DNA of 58,959 nt from Clostridiales bacterium (GCA_012837425.1 DURE01000030.1:1-58959); one strand, 5' to 3'; counted from the first letter of the stretch, positions 25,120 through 34,805 are shown. The notes: generated from the letters alone by a model not told the origin. Numbers and translations are program-made.

Positions 25120-26289
25120 ATGGAGCAAAGAAAATCTGTTATAATACTCGGCTCGACCGGCTCGGTAGGCCGGCAGGCTCTGGACATTGCAGGGGCAGAG
25201 GGGTTGCGGGTTCTGGCTCTTGCGGCCGGCTCAGACCATGTCACAATTGAAAAACAAGCGCGCCGTTTTAAGCCAGAAATTTGCGCGCTTGATGACGAAA
25301 AAGCGGCAAAAATGCTGAAGACCGCGCTCTCGGACACCGATATTAAAGTGCTCTCAGGCCGGGAGGGAATTCTGAAGATAATAAGCGAGCTGCCCGCTGA
25401 CGTGATTATAAACGCCATCACCGGGGCGGCCGGCCTCTTCCCGACACTTGAGGCGGTGAAGACCGGGCGGCGGCTGGCGCTGGCCAACAAAGAATCGCTG
25501 GTCATGGCGGGCGGCTTTATCATGGCCGAAGCAAGGGCCTGCGGCTCTGAAATCCTCCCGGTGGACAGCGAGCACAACACCATTTTCCGCTGCCTTGCCG
25601 GGCGCGACAGGCACAATATAAAGAAAATAATCCTCACGGCCTCGGGGGGCCCGTTTTTCGGCTACACCCGCCAGATGCTGAAAAATATAACTGTCGAGCA
25701 GGCGCTTACCCACCCCACCTGGGTGATGGGGAAGCGGATTACGGTTGACAGCGCCACGCTCATGAACAAGGGCTTTGAGGTTATAGAGGCCTCGCACCTC
25801 TTTGGTGTCGGGCCTGACAGAATCGAGGTCATAATCCACCGCGAGAGTATAATTCATTCGCTGGTTGAATATTTTGATAACAGCATTATTGCCGGGCTGT
25901 CGGTGCCGGATATGCGGCTCTGCGTCCAGTACGCTGTGAATTACCCTGAAATAAAGCCCGCGGTGATTGAGCAGCTCGACTGGGCAGAGGTCAGCCGGCT
26001 GACCTTCGCCAGGCCAGACACCGAGGCCTTCCCGCTGCTCAGCGCCGCCTATGATAGTCTTGCTGAGGGCGGTGCGATGCCGGCGGTGCTCAACGCAGCC
26101 GACGAGGAGGCGGTCTCGGCCTTCCTTCTCGGAAAAATCGGATTTTCTGACATTCCGGCAATAGTTCTTGAGACGCTCGGGCATTTTTCGGGCAGGGCAG
26201 CCTCTGGCAGCATCGAGGAAATACTTCACTTCGACGTGCTCGCGCGTGAGTTCGCCAAGCGCATACTTAACAGGGCAAAAGGAGGATAA
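25120..26289 (+). CDS. dxr: 1-deoxy-D-xylulose 5-phosphate reductoisomerase
   Basis: Second enzyme of the MEP isoprenoid pathway: converts DXP to 2-C-methylerythritol 4-phosphate with NADPH. The 389-residue protein has the NADPH motif GSTGSVGRQALD (about 11-22), the metal and substrate segments ALANKESLV, PVDSEHNTIFRC and NKGFEVIEASHLF, and a C-terminal helical domain. It starts 7 nt after cdsA. Its last codons (AAAGGAGGATAA) supply the ribosome-binding site for rseP. Confidence 0.97.
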   Translation: MEQRKSVIILGSTGSVGRQALDIAGAEGLRVLALAAGSDHVTIEKQARRFKPEICALDDEKAAKMLKTALSDTDIKVLSGREGILKIISELPADVIINAITGAAGLFPTLEAVKTGRRLALANKESLVMAGGFIMAEARACGSEILPVDSEHNTIFRCLAGRDRHNIKKIILTASGGPFFGYTRQMLKNITVEQALTHPTWVMGKRITVDSATLMNKGFEVIEASHLFGVGPDRIEVIIHRESIIHSLVEYFDNSIIAGLSVPDMRLCVQYAVNYPEIKPAVIEQLDWAEVSRLTFARPDTEAFPLLSAAYDSLAEGGAMPAVLNAADEEAVSAFLLGKIGFSDIPAIVLETLGHFSGRAASGSIEEILHFDVLAREFAKRILNRAKGG

Positions 26290-26293
26290 GGCT

Positions 26294-27349
26294 ATTACCA
26301 CCGCACTGTATATATTGCTGTCACTTTTTATTTTCGGGGTCATGATACTGGTGCACGAGCTCGGCCACTTTGTCTCGGCCCGGCTTTGCGGCGTCGGGGT
26401 CAGGGAGTTTTCCATAGGAATGGGGCCGAGGGCCTTCTCAAAGACCTCAAAGAAAACCAATATCAGATACTCACTGCGCCTGCTTCCTATCGGAGGGTCG
26501 GTCAGCATGGTCGGCGAGGACGAGGAGAGCGACGCCAAGGACGCCTTTGACAAAATCAGCGTGCCGCGGCGCATGATAATAATTGTCTCGGGGGCCATAA
26601 TGAACCTGCTCCTCGGCTTTCTTATTATGTTTATAATCGTGCTCTCGTCCACGCCGCAGCTTTCCTCAAATGTCGTCGCGCAGTTCAAAGACGGTGCGAT
26701 GAGTTCCGAGTCGGGGCTCATGGTCGGCGACAGGATTGTCAGGGTCGGCAGGGTTTATGTGCATACCGGCTTTGATTTGGCTTATGAAATCATGAGTCAG
26801 GGATATGATGCGTTGGATTTGACTGTTATCCGCGACGGGGAGCAAATCGTGCTCACAAATGTCATTTTCCCTGTGTCTACCGAGGGAAAGATCGTAATCG
26901 GCGATATGGATTTTTTTGTCTTAGGCGAGGCAAAAACTTTTTTTTCAGTAATTAAGCACACATGGTACCGCTCGATATTTACAATAAAATTGATCTGGGA
27001 CTCGCTTATCGGCCTTGTCAGTGGCAGATACGGCTTTGAGATGGTGTCGGGGCCGGTTGGGATAACCCGCGATATTGGAAACGCCGCCCGCACAGGGGCT
27101 ACAAATCTGCTTTTTATCTGCGCGATGATTAGCATAAACCTCGGGGTGATAAACCTGCTCCCGCTACCGGCACTCGACGGGGGAAGACTGCTTTTCCTTC
27201 TTATTGAGGCAGCCCAGGGCAGGCCGATAAATAAAAACATCGAGGCCTATGTCCACTTCATAGGAATAATCCTGCTCTTTGCGCTGATGTTCATAATCAC
27301 CGTGAAGGATGTCGGGAGTATTTTAAGACAATGGTATACAACGAGATAA
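26294..27349 (+). CDS. rseP: Site-2 membrane protease RseP/RasP, apparent ATT start
   Basis: A zinc intramembrane protease that trims anti-sigma factors, signal-peptide remnants and membrane proteins. It has HELGH (21-25) in helix 1, a PDZ domain (about 125-185), the conserved NLLPLPALDGGR segment and a last helix. No ATG, GTG or TTG is placed to start it: GGAGG at 26281 lies eight nt before ATT 26294, which opens exactly where homologues begin (then TTALYILLSL). A later ATG (26342) would leave only three residues before HELGH and remove helix 1. The start codon is therefore inferred as ATT, as in infC. Confidence 0.9.
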   Translation: MTTALYILLSLFIFGVMILVHELGHFVSARLCGVGVREFSIGMGPRAFSKTSKKTNIRYSLRLLPIGGSVSMVGEDEESDAKDAFDKISVPRRMIIIVSGAIMNLLLGFLIMFIIVLSSTPQLSSNVVAQFKDGAMSSESGLMVGDRIVRVGRVYVHTGFDLAYEIMSQGYDALDLTVIRDGEQIVLTNVIFPVSTEGKIVIGDMDFFVLGEAKTFFSVIKHTWYRSIFTIKLIWDSLIGLVSGRYGFEMVSGPVGITRDIGNAARTGATNLLFICAMISINLGVINLLPLPALDGGRLLFLLIEAAQGRPINKNIEAYVHFIGIILLFALMFIITVKDVGSILRQWYTTR

Positions 27350-28413
27350 GAGCCCCAAAAAGGGAGGTAAAAATCGGCCGGGTCACAATAGGCGGAGGGC
27401 ACAAAATAGCCATCCAGTCGATGACCAACACAAAAACCGAGGACCGCGAGGCCACCCTGCGGCAGGTCCTGGCGCTCGAGAGAGCCGGGTGCGACATCAT
27501 CCGCGTCTCGGTTCCGAGCACTGAGGCCGTCCTGACAATTGGGTATCTGAAGGAGAAGGGAATACGCACACCGGTCGTGGCCGACATTCACTACGACCAC
27601 CGGCTCGCCGTACTTGCAGCTGAGCAGGGCACCGACAAGATAAGAATCAACCCCGGCAACCTCGGCGGCGAGGAGAGGCTCAGAGAGGTCTGTCGCGCCT
27701 GCCGGTCGCGGGGTATCCCGATAAGGGTAGGGGTCAACAGCGGCTCGCTTGAGAGGCAAATATTGAAGAAACACGGTGCCCCGACCGCCGGAGCGCTCTG
27801 CGAGTCGGCGTTGCTTAATATCGCCCTGCTTGAGAAGTACGATTTTTCGGATATTGTCATATCAATCAAATCCTCGGACGTCAAAACAATGATTGACGCC
27901 AATCTCATGCTCTCCGAAAAATGCGACTACCCGCTCCATCTCGGAGTGACCGAGGCCGGCGCCGGCCGGATCGGACTTATGAAAAGTGCGGCAGGGGTTG
28001 GCGCGCTGCTCTGCTCCGGAGTGGGCGATACGATAAGAATTTCGCTGACCGACGACCCGCTCTGCGAAGTAAGCGCAGCGCGTGAGCTCCTGACGGCGCT
28101 CGGCTTTGAGGGCCAGCGCGGGCTGAATATCATAAGCTGCCCCACCTGCGCCCGGACCTCTATTGATTTAATTGAGCTCTGCCGGCGCTTTGAGGCCGCC
28201 GCCCGGCGCGAGGGGCTTTTGGACAAGCCCCTTAATGTGGCGCTCATGGGCTGCGCGGTAAACGGTCCGGGTGAGGCAAGAGAGGCCGATGTTGGGATTG
28301 CCGGGGGAGCCGGCGAGGCATTGCTTTTCAAGCGCGGCAGAATAGTCGGGAAAATCAAGGATGAAGATATTATAGACAGGCTGATAAATGAAATAAAGGA
28401 CATCACAAAATAA
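27331..28413 (+). CDS. ispG: 4-hydroxy-3-methylbut-2-enyl diphosphate synthase
   Basis: Late MEP-pathway [4Fe-4S] enzyme that converts MEcPP to HMBPP. The 360-residue protein has the TIM-barrel N-terminus (KIGRVTIGGGHKIAIQSMTN) and the cluster Cys residues in ISCPTCART and MGCAVNGPGEA. It overlaps rseP by 19 nt. In Bacillus, proS occupies this place between rasP and polC; ispG here is a common clostridial variant. Confidence 0.97.
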   Translation: MVYNEIRAPKREVKIGRVTIGGGHKIAIQSMTNTKTEDREATLRQVLALERAGCDIIRVSVPSTEAVLTIGYLKEKGIRTPVVADIHYDHRLAVLAAEQGTDKIRINPGNLGGEERLREVCRACRSRGIPIRVGVNSGSLERQILKKHGAPTAGALCESALLNIALLEKYDFSDIVISIKSSDVKTMIDANLMLSEKCDYPLHLGVTEAGAGRIGLMKSAAGVGALLCSGVGDTIRISLTDDPLCEVSAARELLTALGFEGQRGLNIISCPTCARTSIDLIELCRRFEAAARREGLLDKPLNVALMGCAVNGPGEAREADVGIAGGAGEALLFKRGRIVGKIKDEDIIDRLINEIKDITK

Positions 28414-28416
28414 AAA

Positions 28417-31400
28417 ATGCCAAGGACTATTCTCGAAATATTTACAAAATATGAACCGGACAATATTATTAAAGCGCATCTGGAAAAATCCGGTGGGTGT
28501 GCGGTCAGATGCGACCGCGAAAGAAGGCTGCTTGAAATAGAGCTGGAGCTAAGCGAAATTACACCCAAGTCGTTGCTTTACACACTCGAGGCGCAGCTTC
28601 TGGCGACCTACAGGATGAACGGGGTGAGAATAATCCCGAAATACCCGGCAGAACTGCTCACAGAGGAATATATGCCCGAGATTCTGAAGGAAGCCGAGCG
28701 CACAGGCATTGTAGCTCGCGGGTTCTTTGCCGACTGCAGCTATAGTTTTGAGGGTGACGAGTTGACTGTTGACATCGCCACTCCACCTAGCGGGGTTGAC
28801 CTTCTGGAGGACTACAAAACACCGCGGGTTATAGAGGAAATAATCAAGCAGGAGTTCGGCGTCGGAGTTAAGGTTACACTTGTTAGCAGCTCAAACGGTG
28901 ATGAGTATTCCGAGAGTATACGCAGCCGGCTTGAGGAAATAGACCGCGAGCTCTATTATGCCGACCGGGAATACGAGGAGTACCAGGCGCGCAGCGCCGC
29001 CCCGCGCGGCTTTGAACGCGAAGAGGCAGACGGTGAGGACGCAGCTATATTTGAGCGTGTGACAACCCTGTATCCCGAGGTCGAGATTATGCCGGTTTAT
29101 GGAATTTACAATTCCGGGTGCAGGAAATTTGACATTTCAAGTCCGGTGTTTGTTTGCGGCGGGGAATTTGAGGTCACGCCGACCAGAATCGCCGAAATTA
29201 CGGCACCGGCGCGCAATATCGTAATTGTCGGAGATGTGTTTGATTTTTCCCAAAACGCCACGAAGGCGGGCGACAAAATCAACATTGCCTTCTCGATAAC
29301 CGACTACAACTCCTCAATAGATGTCAGGTGCTACGGCCTTGAGCCCGACGAGGCCGACAAAATCTCGGCCTTCGCATACGACGGCGCTTCACTTGCCCTC
29401 TGTGGCTCAATAAGGCACGAAAGGCGCCGGAGAGCGGCGGGTGAGGAACTTTATATGTCCTTCAGCCACGCGGCCGAGGTAAAGCGTATCGAGCGTACAG
29501 ACCATGCACTCAACAAGCGGGTGGAACTGCATGTGCACACCTCGATGTCGACAATGGACGCGCTGGCATCGCCGCAGGAACTGATAAGGACCGCCAAAAA
29601 GTGGGGATACAGGGCAATTGCCGTCACCGACCACGCCAGCCTTCAGGCCTATCCCGAGGTTATGCTTGCCGCAGAAAGGGAAGGGGTCAAGGTTATCTAT
29701 GGCATTGAGGGCTATTTCGTCAACGACACACCTAGCGCCGTCTTCGGAACCGCACCGGCATTCGACGGCGAGTTTGTCATCTTTGATATAGAAACAACCG
29801 GGTTGTCGGCCCGGGATTGCAAAATCATAGAAATCGGGGCCGTGCTGGTCTCCTCCGGCAAAATCCTCAGCAGATTCAATACTTTTGTCGACCCCGAGGA
29901 ACCGATACCGGCAGATATTGTCCGACTGACCGGGATTGACGATTCAATGGTTGTCGGCGCCCCCTCTCAGACAGAAGCAGTCAGGGAATTTCTTGAATTT
30001 GCCGGGGGGCGTACGCTGGTCGCACACAACGCCGGCTTTGACGTGGGATTTATCAGGATTGCCTGCGAGAGAGCTGGAATTCCCTTTGAAAACCCCTATA
30101 TTGACACCTATGCCCTCTCGCGCTACATCAACACCGACCTCAGAAGTCACCGGCTCGACGCGCTGGCAGGATATTTTGGCCTGGGTAACTTCAGACATCA
30201 CAGGGCACATGAAGATACCGAAATCCTGGCTGAAATATTTTACTGCATGACAGAAAAAATGCGCTCTCTCGGCATTAGCAGCTTTGAGGAGCTTGTGCGC
30301 GAGATGAGCGAGAACTCAGACCCGACAAGGCTCAAAACCTATCACCAGATTATTCTCGTAAAAAATCAGACCGGGCTGAAAAACCTCTACAGGATAGTGT
30401 CCGAGAGCTACTTAAAGTACTTCTACCGGACTCCCCGAATCCCGAAAACCCTGCTTGAAAAACATCGTGAGGGCCTAATTATCGGCTCGGCCTGCGGCTC
30501 GGGCGAGCTGTTTTCGGCTATTATTGAAAACAAGCCCGAAGCCGAAATTGAGAAAATCGCCGCCTTTTACGATTACCTTGAAATACAGCCGGTATCCAAC
30601 AATCTGTATCTGATAGAGGAAGAGAGGCTTCGGGACGAGGAGGCTATACGGGAGGTCAACCGCAGAATTTACGACCTCGGCAAAAAAACAGGCAAGCCGG
30701 TGGTGGCTACCTGCGACGCGCACTTTATAAACGAAGACGAGGAGCTTTTCCGCAAAATCCTGCTTGCCGGGATGAAGTTCAAGGACGCCGAGCGGCAGAC
30801 ACGGCTACACCTGCGCACAACCGAGGAATTGCTTGAGGAGTTTTCCTATCTCGGCAGCGAGGCGGCCTTTGAAGTGGTGGTTAAGAACACAAACCTCATA
30901 TGCGACATTGTTGAGGAGGTCCGCCCGATTCCCGAGGGCTTCTACACCCCTAGTATGGAGGGCGCTGAAGAAGAGCTGCAGCGGCTCTGTTATGAGCGGG
31001 CCGGGAGCATGTACGGTGACAAACTACCGCCGATTGTGGCCACGCGGCTTGAAAAGGAGCTGAGTTCAATCATCAAGCACGGCTTTGCGGTGCTTTATAT
31101 GATTGCCCAGCGGCTTGTGAAGTTCAGCGAGAACGAGGGGTATCTTGTCGGCTCGCGCGGCTCTGTAGGCTCCTCTTTTGTGGCTACCATGGCCGGGATA
31201 TCCGAGGTCAACCCTCTCCCCCCGCATTACTGGTGCCCTGGTTGCCGCTACAGCGAATTTATCACAAACGGCTCATACGGCTCGGGGTTCGATTTGCCCG
31301 AAAAAAACTGTCCGGTCTGCTCGCGCAAGCTCAACTCCGACGGGCAGGATATACCTTTTGAGACATTCCTCGGGTTTTACGGCGACAAGTTTCCGGATAT

Positions 31401-32829
31401 AGATCTGAATTTCTCGGGCGAGGTTCAGGGTAAGGTACATAAATACACAGAGGAGCTGTTCGGCGCAGACAATGTCTTCAGAGCCGGCACGATAGGCACG
31501 TTGGGCGACAAAACCGCCTATGGATTTGTGAAAAAATATCTCGAATCAAAAAAAATATCGCTTCCAAGGGCCGAACTAAATCGGCTTGTGAGCAATTGTG
31601 TCGGCATAAAGCGCACGACCGGCCAGCACCCCGGCGGGCTTATTGTCATTCCGCGACAATTTGACGTGTATGACTTCACCCCGGTTCAGCGTCCGGCCGA
31701 CGACCCGAAGTCTGAAATCATAACCACACACTTTGCCTTTACATATCTGCATGAAACCGTCCTCAAAATTGACGCGCTCGGGCACGATATTCCCACAAAA
31801 TACTGGTGGCTCGAACGCCTGACCGGGAAGAAAGTAGCCGACGTTCCGATGAATGACCCGGCGATCTACCGGCTTTTTCTGTCGACAGAATCGCTCGGTG
31901 TGCGCCCCGAGGACATAGACTGCAAGCTCGGCACCTTCGGCCTGCCCGAGATGGGCACAAGATTTATTCAACAGGTGCTGCTCGACGCTAAGCCGAAAAA
32001 CTTTGCCGACCTCATGCAGATATCCGGCCTGACACACGGGACTGGTGTCTGGCTCAGGAATGCAGAGGAGCTAATCAAAAACAATATCTGCGACATTTCC
32101 CAGGTGGTCGGAACGCGCGACGGCATAATGCTCACACTCATACGCTACGGGCTTGACAACCGGGACGCATTCAACATCATGGAATTTGTCCGGAAAAACA
32201 AGCACGGCAGGTCGCTGAGTGAGGAAATGGTGCGGCTTATGCGGGAGCACAATGTCCCGGAATGGTATATCGACTCGCTCAGAAAAATAAGGTACATGTT
32301 CCCCAAGGCGCACGCGGCTGCCTATGTCATGTCGGCAATCAGGCTCGGATGGTATAAGGTCCACTGGCCGCTTGAGTTTTACTGCACCATGTTCACGGTT
32401 GCTCCGGCCGGATTTGACGCCGAGCTGGTCATGAAGGGAAAGGGGGCAGTTGTCGAGACCCTGCGGGATATTGATAACCGCGGCAAGGACGCCTCGCCGA
32501 AAGAGCAGGGAATGGTGCCGGTGCTCCAGCTTGTCAACGAGTGCTACGCGCGCAAAATCAGGTTCCTTGGGGTTGACCTGAACAAGTCCGACGCCTACGC
32601 ATTTCTGCCCGAGAACGGGGCTATCAGGCTGCCCTTCTGCTCGCTGAGCGGGCTGGGCGGGGCCGCCGCACAGAACATAGTCGACGAGAGGAAAAAACAC
32701 CCCTTCTCCTCGATAGAGGACCTGAGGGTACGCGCGGGGCTCAATAAAACCGTAATTGAGATATTGCGCAACAACGGCGTGCTCGACGGGCTTGACGAGA
32801 CCGACCAGCTCACCTTCAGCTTCGCATAA
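28417..32829 (+). CDS. polC: DNA polymerase III alpha subunit, PolC type
   Basis: The Gram-positive replicative polymerase with built-in proofreading. At 1470 residues it is close to the Bacillus length (1437). In order: N-terminal domain, OB fold (about 225-345), PHP domain beginning VELHVHTS (H372), an inserted DEDD exonuclease with FDIETTG (D457, E459) and HNAGFDVGF, the rest of PHP, a WCPGC...CPVC zinc site, the catalytic PDIDLNFS (D994, D996), and the helix-hairpin-helix/OB tail. It follows ispG by 3 nt and ends the series. Confidence 0.98.
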   Translation: MPRTILEIFTKYEPDNIIKAHLEKSGGCAVRCDRERRLLEIELELSEITPKSLLYTLEAQLLATYRMNGVRIIPKYPAELLTEEYMPEILKEAERTGIVARGFFADCSYSFEGDELTVDIATPPSGVDLLEDYKTPRVIEEIIKQEFGVGVKVTLVSSSNGDEYSESIRSRLEEIDRELYYADREYEEYQARSAAPRGFEREEADGEDAAIFERVTTLYPEVEIMPVYGIYNSGCRKFDISSPVFVCGGEFEVTPTRIAEITAPARNIVIVGDVFDFSQNATKAGDKINIAFSITDYNSSIDVRCYGLEPDEADKISAFAYDGASLALCGSIRHERRRRAAGEELYMSFSHAAEVKRIERTDHALNKRVELHVHTSMSTMDALASPQELIRTAKKWGYRAIAVTDHASLQAYPEVMLAAEREGVKVIYGIEGYFVNDTPSAVFGTAPAFDGEFVIFDIETTGLSARDCKIIEIGAVLVSSGKILSRFNTFVDPEEPIPADIVRLTGIDDSMVVGAPSQTEAVREFLEFAGGRTLVAHNAGFDVGFIRIACERAGIPFENPYIDTYALSRYINTDLRSHRLDALAGYFGLGNFRHHRAHEDTEILAEIFYCMTEKMRSLGISSFEELVREMSENSDPTRLKTYHQIILVKNQTGLKNLYRIVSESYLKYFYRTPRIPKTLLEKHREGLIIGSACGSGELFSAIIENKPEAEIEKIAAFYDYLEIQPVSNNLYLIEEERLRDEEAIREVNRRIYDLGKKTGKPVVATCDAHFINEDEELFRKILLAGMKFKDAERQTRLHLRTTEELLEEFSYLGSEAAFEVVVKNTNLICDIVEEVRPIPEGFYTPSMEGAEEELQRLCYERAGSMYGDKLPPIVATRLEKELSSIIKHGFAVLYMIAQRLVKFSENEGYLVGSRGSVGSSFVATMAGISEVNPLPPHYWCPGCRYSEFITNGSYGSGFDLPEKNCPVCSRKLNSDGQDIPFETFLGFYGDKFPDIDLNFSGEVQGKVHKYTEELFGADNVFRAGTIGTLGDKTAYGFVKKYLESKKISLPRAELNRLVSNCVGIKRTTGQHPGGLIVIPRQFDVYDFTPVQRPADDPKSEIITTHFAFTYLHETVLKIDALGHDIPTKYWWLERLTGKKVADVPMNDPAIYRLFLSTESLGVRPEDIDCKLGTFGLPEMGTRFIQQVLLDAKPKNFADLMQISGLTHGTGVWLRNAEELIKNNICDISQVVGTRDGIMLTLIRYGLDNRDAFNIMEFVRKNKHGRSLSEEMVRLMREHNVPEWYIDSLRKIRYMFPKAHAAAYVMSAIRLGWYKVHWPLEFYCTMFTVAPAGFDAELVMKGKGAVVETLRDIDNRGKDASPKEQGMVPVLQLVNECYARKIRFLGVDLNKSDAYAFLPENGAIRLPFCSLSGLGGAAAQNIVDERKKHPFSSIEDLRVRAGLNKTVIEILRNNGVLDGLDETDQLTFSFA

Positions 32830-32894
32830 GAGGCAGTACAGCAAAAAATCTTTAAAAATATAGCGATTCTTAGCCGGGAATTTTAAATTTGCTA

Positions 32895-32923
32895 TTGCAT
32901 TTTTGCCGCCGTTGTGGTATAAT
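32895..32923 (+). promoter_or_regulatory. Promoter of the tRNA-Val/tRNA-Ala unit
   Basis: TTGCAT, 17 bases, TATAAT, with a TGG extended -10. The predicted start is only ~5 nt before the tRNA-Val 5' end. Confidence 0.75.
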
Positions 32924-32934
32924 GGCGGCGTTGC

Positions 32935-33011
32935 GGAGGCATAGCTCAGTTGGTCAGAGCGCACGGTTCACATCCGTGAGGTCGCAGGTTCGAGCCCTGC
33001 TGTCTCCACCA
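32935..33011 (+). tRNA. tRNA-Val (anticodon CAC)
   Basis: Complete cloverleaf of 77 nt including encoded CCA. The acceptor pairs GGAGGCA with TGTCTCC, the D arm is GCTC...GAGC, the anticodon stem is CACGG/CCGTG with loop TTCACAT (anticodon CAC, reads GUG), and the T arm is GCAGG-TTCGAGC-CCTGC. Confidence 0.96.
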
Positions 33012-33066
33012 GCCCGAGGACGGGCGGTATGCAACCAAAAAGCCGGGCTGCCGGCAGCATAGTCCC

Positions 33067-33142
33067 GGGGCATTAGCGCAGTTGGGAGCGCACAACACTG
33101 GCAGTGTTGGGGTCAGGGGTTCGAGTCCCCTATGCTCCACCA
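33067..33142 (+). tRNA. tRNA-Ala (anticodon GGC)
   Basis: Complete cloverleaf of 76 nt including encoded CCA. The acceptor is GGGGCAT/ATGCTCC, the D arm GCGC...GCGC, the anticodon stem CAACA/TGTTG with loop CTGGCAG (anticodon GGC, reads GCC), and the T arm AGGGG-TTCGAGT-CCCCT. It lies 55 nt after tRNA-Val, probably in the same transcript. Confidence 0.96.
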
Positions 33143-33202
33143 TATAATCTATCCGAACACATGACCGTAATTATTAAGCATGGCGTGATAGGAGTAGTAA
33201 AG

Positions 33203-33228
33203 AGCAGGGTTTAGCACCCTGCTTTTTT
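33203..33228 (+). terminator. Intrinsic terminator of the tRNA unit
   Basis: AGCAGGGT and ACCCTGCT around a 5-nt loop, followed by TTTTT. Flanking GTAAAG/TTTTAC can extend the stem. The rest of the gap up to the malic enzyme gene (33229-33375) is AT-rich with nothing I can assign. Confidence 0.92.
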
Positions 33229-33375
33229 ACTATTAAAAATTCCTGTCAAGAGAACAAACTCCGACGGGGTTTATGTGCTTATTTCAAATATCTTTATATA
33301 TATAATGTAATCTTCTTAATAATCCTTGAAATGAATTGCTCTTTCGCACGAGAATAGCCTAATAGTGAAAAAACC

Positions 33376-34551
33376 TTATATCCTCGCCACGCTGGTCTTG
33401 CGGGCGGCCTCGGCTACAGCTTTGGCCACCGCAGGGCCGACGCGCTTATCGAAGGCCGCCGGGATGATATAATTCTCGCTCAGCTCCTCGTCGGAGATAA
33501 GCCCGGCGAGGGCGTAGGCGGCGGCCAGCTTCATCTCGTCGTTGATATCCGAGGCCCGCACGTCAAAGGCTCCCCTGAAGATGCCGGGGAAGGCGAGCAC
33601 GTTGTTTATCTGATTAGGGTAGTCGGAGCGGCCGGTTGCCACGACCCTTGCGCCGCCGGCCTTGGCCTCGTCGGGGAAGATTTCGGGCACAGGGTTGGCG
33701 CAGGCGAAGATGACGGCTTCCTTATTCATGGTCTTTACCATGTCGGCGGTCACCATATTCGGCCCGCTGACGCCGATGAAGACGTCGGCGCCGACCAGCA
33801 TATCGGCAAGCGAGCCGCGTTTGCCCGAGAGGTTTGTTTCTTTGGCTATCTCTTCCTTAATCCAGTTCATGCCCTCGGTGCGCCCGGCATAAATAGCACC
33901 CCTCCTGTCGCAGAGCGTAATATCCTTAAATCCGTCGGCGAGCAGCAGCTTTGTAATAGAAATGGCCGCCGCCCCCGCGCCGTTTATTACTATTCTTACC
34001 CCGTCCTTCTTTTTGTTCACAACCTTCAGGGCGTTTGTCAGCCCGGCAAGCGTGATGACGGCGGTGCCGTGCTGGTCGTCGTGGAAGATCGGAATATCGC
34101 ACTTTTCTTTGAGTTTCCGCTCGATTTCAAAGCAGCGGGGGGCCGCTATATCCTCAAGGTTGACGCCGCCGAAGGAGCCTGACAGCAGGTAAATTGTCTC
34201 GACGATGGTGTCTACATCTTTCGACTTGATGCAGAGCGGGAAGGCGTCGACATCGCCAAAGGCCTTAAACAGAACGCATTTGCCTTCCATTACCGGCATT
34301 CCGGCCTCGGGTCCGATGTCGCCCAGCCCGAGCACCGCGCTCCCGTCGGTAATAACAGCGCAGAGATTCCACCGGCGGGTCAGCTCATAACTTTTGTTGA
34401 CATCCTTCTGAATCTCAAGGCAGGGCTGCGCAACGCCGGGGGTATATGCGAGCGAAAGTTCCTGCTTGCCCGAAACCGGAACCTTGGCTACCACCTCGAT
34501 TTTGCCTTTCCATTGAGCGTGCATTTTCAGTGATTCTTCGGCGTAGTTCAT
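33376..34551 (-). CDS. NAD(P)-dependent malic enzyme
   Basis: Oxidatively decarboxylates malate to pyruvate, yielding NAD(P)H. The 391-residue protein is the short bacterial form. Motifs: AYTPGVAQPCLEI, GDIGPEAGMPVMEGK, the metal-binding IPIFHDDQHGTAVI and the Rossmann segment VINGAGAAAISI (about 165). Cofactor preference cannot be read with confidence. It is monocistronic, with its own consensus promoter and GGAG before the ATG. Confidence 0.95.
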   Translation of the reverse strand: MNYAEESLKMHAQWKGKIEVVAKVPVSGKQELSLAYTPGVAQPCLEIQKDVNKSYELTRRWNLCAVITDGSAVLGLGDIGPEAGMPVMEGKCVLFKAFGDVDAFPLCIKSKDVDTIVETIYLLSGSFGGVNLEDIAAPRCFEIERKLKEKCDIPIFHDDQHGTAVITLAGLTNALKVVNKKKDGVRIVINGAGAAAISITKLLLADGFKDITLCDRRGAIYAGRTEGMNWIKEEIAKETNLSGKRGSLADMLVGADVFIGVSGPNMVTADMVKTMNKEAVIFACANPVPEIFPDEAKAGGARVVATGRSDYPNQINNVLAFPGIFRGAFDVRASDINDEMKLAAAYALAGLISDEELSENYIIPAAFDKRVGPAVAKAVAEAARKTSVARI

Positions 34552-34589
34552 AGTAATCTCCTTGTACTTGGTATTAAAAATCAGTGTAA

Positions 34590-34618
34590 ATTATATCAAT
34601 TTATAATGAAAAAATCAA
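34590..34618 (-). promoter_or_regulatory. SigA promoter of the malic enzyme gene
   Basis: Minus strand: TTGATT, 17 bases, TATAAT with a TGA extended -10, ~40 nt before the ATG. Confidence 0.8.
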
Positions 34619-34684
34619 TAGCGCCCCGAAATTTTCCTTTTTTAGCTTAAAATCCGACGCATTGGCAAAATACATTTGGTATTA

Positions 34685-34713
34685 TTGACATACCGGCAGG
34701 CGGATGGTATAAT
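34685..34713 (+). promoter_or_regulatory. Perfect-consensus SigA promoter of the flavoprotein gene
   Basis: TTGACA, exactly 17 bases, TATAAT, plus a TGG extended -10. Every consensus position matches, so basal transcription should be strong unless repressed. Confidence 0.9.
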
Positions 34714-34745
34714 ATTCACTGACCCAAGACTTTCAGCCTCATCAG

Positions 34746-34773
34746 GGGCATGCCGGGTGCTTCGCGCATGCCC
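34746..34773 (+). promoter_or_regulatory. Hairpin in the 5' leader of the flavoprotein gene
   Basis: GGGCATGC and GCATGCCC form an 8-bp perfect stem with a 12-nt loop, about 25 nt into the predicted leader. No T-run follows, so it is not an obvious terminator; it could stabilise the RNA or be a regulatory site. Confidence 0.45.
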
Positions 34774-34805
34774 ACAATATTATATGAAAAGGAATCGATA
34801 CCGGT

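Noticed and set aside
25354-26721. Long 455-codon minus-strand open frame opposite dxr and rseP
   Set aside because: It is a mirror of two well-conserved genes with no ribosome-binding site or recognisable protein features; typical shadow in GC-skewed codon use.
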